A DNA stretch of 11,955 bases from CAYQTO01 sp964420455 (GTDB lineage Bacteria > Sumerlaeota > Sumerlaeia > SLMS01), in contig CAYQTO010000114.1 in assembly GCA_964420455.1 (NCBI GenBank), forward strand, positions 1 through 11,955. The letters run 5' to 3'. The notes beneath the pieces are model-generated. The model had not been told where the DNA came from, ran no database searches, and saw nothing but the letters and a program-made list of their open reading frames with translations. Of this stretch, positions 7,794 through 11,955 are shown piece by piece (the first letter of the stretch is position 1; every line of letters starts with the position of its first letter). The position numbers were made by a program, and so were the translations under genes.

Positions 7794-7806
7794 CGGTCCG
7801 GAGGTG

Positions 7807-10800
7807 TCAGGGGTCGGGCGTGGCGTCCAGGGTGTCGCGGACGGCGACGAGGAAGTCGCGGCGCGAGAACGGCTTCTGGATGATCGTGTGGCGCCGGTTC
7901 GTAAAGAAGCTGCTCGAGACGGCGGCCTCGCTGTATCCGCTCGAGAAGAGGACGCGGAGCCCCGGGCGAACGACGCTCATGCGCTCGAAGGCCTCCTGGC
8001 CTCCCATCACCGGCATCACCAGGTCCATGATCACGAGGTCGTAGCGGCTCGGATGTTCGAGGATGTGATCGAGGGCCTCGCGGCCGTTGGCGCAGGAGAC
8101 GACCGTATAGCCAACTCCTTCCAGGATGGTGGTGGCGAGCTTGCGGACGATGGCGTCGTCCTCGGCGAGGAGGATCGTCTCGGTGCCGTGGGGGATGTGG
8201 CGATACTGGGTATCCTCGGCCTTGGGGACCGGGGCCTCGGGGGGGAGGAGGGGAAAGTACAGTTCGAAGGTGGTCCCGGCGCCGGGCGTGCTGTGGACAT
8301 CGATGAGTCCCTTGTGCTGCTGGACGATGCCGTGAACGGTGGCGAGGCCAAGGCCGGTGCCCTTGCCGGGATCTTTAGTGGTGAAGAAGGGCTCGAAAAT
8401 GTGGGCGAGGACGTCATCGCTCATGCCGTGGCCGGTGTCGGACACGGTAAGGAGCGCGTAGGAGCCGGGGGGAGGAAGACTGCCGTCAGGGCGGGGCCTG
8501 CATCCATCAATGCGGGCGACAGTGGTCTCGATGGTAAGTGTACCGCCGCTGGGCATGGCGTCGCGGGCGTTCACACACAGGTTGAGGACCACCTGCTCCA
8601 TCATGCTGCGGTCGCCATAAATGTCGCCGACATGGGTGCCCGGGTGCCAGCGGAGCTGGATGTGTTCGCCAATGACGCGGCTGACCATTTTGAGGAGGTT
8701 GCCGACGACCTCGTTGAGGTCTAGGGCGCGGGGGCGGAACACCTGGCGACGACTGAAGAGGAGCAGCTGGGAGACGAGCCGGGCCGCGCGGTCTCCCGCA
8801 TCGGAGACCTCCTTGAGCCATGCCTGGGACGGATGGGTGGAGTCGAGGTCCTCGCGCGCCATCGCCGTGAATCCGTTGATCGCCTGGAGCAGGTTGTTGA
8901 AGTCGTGGGCGATCCCGCCGGTCAGCTGGCCAACCGCGTCCATCTTCTGCGCCTGGTGGAACTTCTCCTCGAGCTTGATCTCTTCGGTGATGTCGCGCTT
9001 CACGGCGACGAAGTTAATGACCTTGCCGTCCTTGTCCTTCACCGGCGAGATGGTGGCATCCTCGGTAAAGCAGTGGCCGTCCTTGGCGCGATTGATCATG
9101 CGGCCGGTCCATGTGTGCCCCGATTCGAGGGTGTTCCACATGGCGCGATAGAACTCCGGCGGGTGCTCGCCGCTCTTGAGGATGCGGGGCGACTCGCCGA
9201 GAACCTCCCCCCGTGTATAGCCGCTGATTTCCTCGAAGGCCCGATTGACGTAGAGGATGTGGCCGTTGGTGTCGGTGATGACGATGGCCTCGGCGGCTTG
9301 TTCGATGGCGTGAAGGAGTCGTTCGCGCTCCGCCTCGGCCTCGCTCTGTGCCGTCACGTCATGAATGATGGAGTAAAGGAGCATGCGGCCGCCGGAGGTA
9401 ATCGGGCTGCTATGGACCTCGATGTCGCGGGTGGTGCCATCGGCGAGCCGGTGCTGGAGCCGAAAACGACTTTCCTGGCGGTGGGCGACGCGGTCCATCA
9501 ATTCACGGAGCTTGTCCGGCGGCAAGGTGTTGAGGTCGCCGACGGACATCGACTGGAGGGTCTCGCGCTCGTACCCGTAGAAGTCGCAGGCGGAGCCGTT
9601 TGCCTTGAGGATGTGGCCATCCTCCGGGTCGATCAGCAGCATCACGGCGGAATGGCGCTCGAACATCTCCCGGTGCCGCAGTTCACTCTCGCGCAGGGCA
9701 ATGCTCTGTTCCTTGCGCCGTGAGATGTCGGCGTGGGTGCCCAGCATGCGCAGCGGCGCACCGTTGCCGTCGCGCTGGACCACGCGCCCACGATCCAGCG
9801 TCCATACCCAATGGCCGTCCGCATGGCGGAGGCGGTGTTCCGTCTCGTAGAAGGGGGTCCGGTCCTCGAGGTGGGCGCGGACAGCTTCCAGGACCTCGTC
9901 GACCTCCTCGGGATGGAGGAGGTTTCTCCACACATCAACATGGCCGCGGGTCTGCAGGGGATCGAGGCCCAGCATCTTGAGCCAGCGGTCGTCGAAGAGG
10001 ACCTCGCCCGTGACGACGTTCCAGTCCCAGGTGCCAAGGTCGGCACTCTGCAGGGCGAGTTCGAGGCGCTGCTCGCGATCTTCCAGGGCGGCGAAAGCCT
10101 TCTTTTCCTCGCTGATGTCCCGGACGACACCCCAGATGTATTTGACGTTTCCGTTCTCGTCGCGGGCGGCGTAGGAGCGCGCCCTTATGGGTACCTCGGT
10201 GCCATCTTTCCGTCTATACGCCTTCTCGTAGAGTTCCGAAAATCCCCGCTCCAGGAGCTGATCCTCCCAGATTTCCTTCCGCTGCCAGTCGCGGTACTCC
10301 TCCGTGGTGTAGTCAAAGAAGCTTTCGAACTGACGGAGTTCCTCGACCGTATAGCCGAGCATGTCGCAGTAGGCCTGGTTGGCGTCGAGCACATGGGCGT
10401 TGGTATCGACGATAACCACGCCGTCGCGGCTGCTTTGGTAGATCTGGCGGTAGCGTTCTCGAGCCTCCGCGAACTCGCGGGTCTCGTCGATGCGGTTGAG
10501 GGCAAAGGAGAGGTCGCCGACGATCTCNNNNNNNNNNNNNNNNNNNNNNNNNNNNNNNNNNNNNNNNNNNNNNNNNNNNNNNNNNNNNNNNNNNNNNNNN
10601 NNNNNNNNNNNNNNNNNNNNNNNNNNNTGGCGATGGACGTCCACGGCGACGCAGAAGGACTTGTAGAATTCCTTGATGGTGCGCATTTCCCAGTCGGAGA
10701 GGTGGCCCTCCTCGTAGCTTTTGCGCACGTCGGTGAACATGGAAATAAGTTGCTGGCGCATGGCCTCGAGGCGGTCGGTGTCGAGGTCGCGCATGTCGTT

Positions 10801-11949
10801 GAGGCACATGGCGACGCGTCGGTCCTCGGGGCTGATCTCCGTGGTGTCGACGGGCTTGAGGGGTTGGTCGGAGGGGTCGTCGTCCTCGACTCCAAAGACG
10901 GGGATGCCCTCGGCGGAGAGGCGGACGCCGCCGGAGGCGATTTCCTCGCCTGCGGCGAGCTTGCTGTCGACCTCCTCCAGCCAGGCGATGAAGTTTTCCT
11001 CGTCGGTGGCGGAGGCGTCAGCCTGGCGGCGGACCTCGGCGATTTCGTCGGGGGGAAGATTGGCGAGGGCCTCCTCGAGTTCCGCTTGCACTTCCTTGAG
11101 GCGGCCGTTGGTGGGGGCGAGGACCAGCCCCTCGTCCAGGGCGGCCCGGGCCCGGTTGAGGTCGTTGCTCTTGATGAGAAGCCGGGCGGAATGCTCGAAG
11201 TTCTGCACCGCCTGGATGCGCTTGCCGATCTGCTTCATCAGGTTCCCGAGGAGGAAGTGGGCCATGCCGTTCTCGGGATCCATTTCAATAATCTGTTCGC
11301 AGGTTTCCTGGGCGCCCTTGGTCTGGTTGTATTTGAGGTAGAAGTCGACAACCCATTTGAGCTGTTCTGCGGCGGCGTCGGGTCGGCCGAGGCGGGAGAA
11401 GAGGTAGGACAGCTCCTTGCGGGCCTTCACGGCGCCGGGCTGGAGCATGATGAGGATGTTGTAGATGGCGAGGGTCTTCTCGAGCTCGCCGCGGACGGCG
11501 TAGGACTCGGCGGCCTGGAGGTACTCGCGGTAGGCGTCGTCCTTGCGGCCAAGTTCCAGGTAAAGCGCGGCGAGCTTGCAGCGGGTGACCTCGTCGCGGG
11601 GATTGAGGTCGCAGGCCTGCTCGAGATAGGGGAGGGCCTCCATGTGGCGGCCGGTGTTGATGAACATCTCGCCGCGGAAGAGGAGGTCGGCGGACTTGTC
11701 TTCCTCGCCGAAGAGCTTGCCGGTGACCTCGTCGATTTCACAGTCGTAGTAAAGGGCGACGAGTTCGAGGAGGAGACCCCCCTCGTGGGCGTCGCAGTTG
11801 GCGTACTGGCACTTGAAGGTGCGTTCGGCGACGTCGACGATGAGGGACTTGCGAACGAGGTCCTTGTGGATGGGGCAGTGGACGCGGACGATGTCTCCCT
11901 CGATATACATGGAATGCTCGGTGAAGCCCATCTTCTTGAGGACAGTCAT
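7807..11949 (-). CDS. Cytoplasmic hybrid histidine kinase with N-terminal CHC2-like zinc ribbon and TPR repeats; interrupted by assembly gap
   Basis: As assembled, this is 1380 codons on the reverse strand. Residues 20-80 resemble the DnaG/CHC2 zinc ribbon: C25-P-I-H28, C47, C52, then HEGG and a LELVALYY helix. TPR-like helix pairs cover about 86-290. Residues 300-440 are an acidic, then helical, linker. Residues 441-474 fall in the 100-N gap. After it come a GAF-exit-like helix (EIVGDLSFALNRID, 475-488) and four PAS domains (about 497-615, 622-745, 752-866, 875-988), the second with GTWDWN typical of PAS_3. HisKA has phosphoacceptor H1015 in GGIAHDFNNLL. HATPase has N1127, DTGHGM (1171-1176), FEPFFTTK (1185-1192) and GKGTGLGL. 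The receiver has acidic pocket EDD (1263-1265), phosphoacceptor D1309 and K1359. No membrane helix is visible, so it should sense cytoplasmic signals and autophosphorylate. The receiver could dock a separate histidine phosphotransfer protein or act back on the kinase. Only 6 nt precede the ATG and they are in frame, so the true start may lie outside. If the gap hides a stop and start, this is two genes. Confidence 0.85.
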   Translation of the reverse strand: MTVLKKMGFTEHSMYIEGDIVRVHCPIHKDLVRKSLIVDVAERTFKCQYANCDAHEGGLLLELVALYYDCEIDEVTGKLFGEEDKSADLLFRGEMFINTGRHMEALPYLEQACDLNPRDEVTRCKLAALYLELGRKDDAYREYLQAAESYAVRGELEKTLAIYNILIMLQPGAVKARKELSYLFSRLGRPDAAAEQLKWVVDFYLKYNQTKGAQETCEQIIEMDPENGMAHFLLGNLMKQIGKRIQAVQNFEHSARLLIKSNDLNRARAALDEGLVLAPTNGRLKEVQAELEEALANLPPDEIAEVRRQADASATDEENFIAWLEEVDSKLAAGEEIASGGVRLSAEGIPVFGVEDDDPSDQPLKPVDTTEISPEDRRVAMCLNDMRDLDTDRLEAMRQQLISMFTDVRKSYEEGHLSDWEMRTIKEFYKSFCVAVDVHRXXXXXXXXXXXXXXXXXXXXXXXXXXXXXXXXXXEIVGDLSFALNRIDETREFAEARERYRQIYQSSRDGVVIVDTNAHVLDANQAYCDMLGYTVEELRQFESFFDYTTEEYRDWQRKEIWEDQLLERGFSELYEKAYRRKDGTEVPIRARSYAARDENGNVKYIWGVVRDISEEKKAFAALEDREQRLELALQSADLGTWDWNVVTGEVLFDDRWLKMLGLDPLQTRGHVDVWRNLLHPEEVDEVLEAVRAHLEDRTPFYETEHRLRHADGHWVWTLDRGRVVQRDGNGAPLRMLGTHADISRRKEQSIALRESELRHREMFERHSAVMLLIDPEDGHILKANGSACDFYGYERETLQSMSVGDLNTLPPDKLRELMDRVAHRQESRFRLQHRLADGTTRDIEVHSSPITSGGRMLLYSIIHDVTAQSEAEAERERLLHAIEQAAEAIVITDTNGHILYVNRAFEEISGYTRGEVLGESPRILKSGEHPPEFYRAMWNTLESGHTWTGRMINRAKDGHCFTEDATISPVKDKDGKVINFVAVKRDITEEIKLEEKFHQAQKMDAVGQLTGGIAHDFNNLLQAINGFTAMAREDLDSTHPSQAWLKEVSDAGDRAARLVSQLLLFSRRQVFRPRALDLNEVVGNLLKMVSRVIGEHIQLRWHPGTHVGDIYGDRSMMEQVVLNLCVNARDAMPSGGTLTIETTVARIDGCRPRPDGSLPPPGSYALLTVSDTGHGMSDDVLAHIFEPFFTTKDPGKGTGLGLATVHGIVQQHKGLIDVHSTPGAGTTFELYFPLLPPEAPVPKAEDTQYRHIPHGTETILLAEDDAIVRKLATTILEGVGYTVVSCANGREALDHILEHPSRYDLVIMDLVMPVMGGQEAFERMSVVRPGLRVLFSSGYSEAAVSSSFFTNRRHTIIQKPFSRRDFLVAVRDTLDATPDP
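10528..10627. other. Assembly gap of exactly 100 N
   Basis: Positions 10528-10627 are all N. Exactly 100 is a common placeholder for a scaffold gap of unknown size, so the distance and the reading-frame continuity across it cannot be trusted. Both flanks are coding on the minus strand and stay open into the gap. The sequence on the kinase side looks like the end of a GAF domain, which would not fit in 100 bp. Confidence 0.97.
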
Positions 11950-11955
11950 GGGCTC

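Noticed and set aside
7468..8724. Plus-strand frame running from the ftsZ tail into the kinase gene
   Set aside because: It crosses the terminator, is out of frame with ftsZ, and lies antisense to conserved HATPase and receiver motifs.
542..10354. Recurrent GTATAG/CTATAC word as a dispersed binding site or mobile repeat
   Set aside because: Nearly all copies lie inside genes, in frame as Tyr-Thr codons (one as Tyr-Arg), and the flanks are not conserved. Codon context explains them.

Overview
The window is a GC-rich bacterial chromosomal fragment, probably a scaffold from a metagenome or draft assembly because it contains a run of exactly 100 N. It carries four protein genes. I cannot assign a phylum from the sequence alone. 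A long-linker FtsZ with the usual C-terminal peptide, a cytoplasmic multi-PAS hybrid kinase and a giant membrane-anchored protein built from carboxypeptidase-regulatory-like repeats would fit several free-living Gram-negative or uncultured lineages. I see no RNA genes, CRISPR arrays, insertion sequences or phage genes.

Layout: (1) 1-3780, minus strand: the first 1260 codons of a very large protein, continuing beyond the left edge. It has an N-terminal membrane anchor, a Pro/Thr-rich spacer and at least ten Ig-like/carboxypeptidase-regulatory-like repeats. (2) 3781-3987: a divergent intergenic region with two perfect 7-bp inverted repeats and no recognisable sigma-70 promoter. (3) 3988-5967, plus strand: a complete GH31-family glycoside hydrolase with both catalytic aspartates and no signal peptide. 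(4) 5968-6197: a leader ending in a strong ribosome binding site. (5) 6198-7715, plus strand: ftsZ, outside any visible division cluster, with an unusually long linker and an altered T3 loop. (6) 7754-7793: a strong intrinsic terminator for ftsZ. (7) 7807-11949, minus strand: a predicted cytoplasmic protein of 1380 codons as assembled, with a DnaG/CHC2-like zinc ribbon, TPR repeats, an assembly gap, four PAS domains, HisKA, HATPase and a receiver domain.

The genes do not form one obvious pathway. GH31 and ftsZ are co-directional but separated by 230 bp. The repeat protein is divergent from GH31, and the kinase is convergent with ftsZ. The most unusual item is the last gene: a primase-type zinc ribbon and TPR module in one reading frame with a soluble hybrid histidine kinase. 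The frame crosses an unresolved gap that probably hides a GAF domain, so the fusion is likely but not proven. Long open frames antisense to all four genes are compositional shadows and are not annotated.
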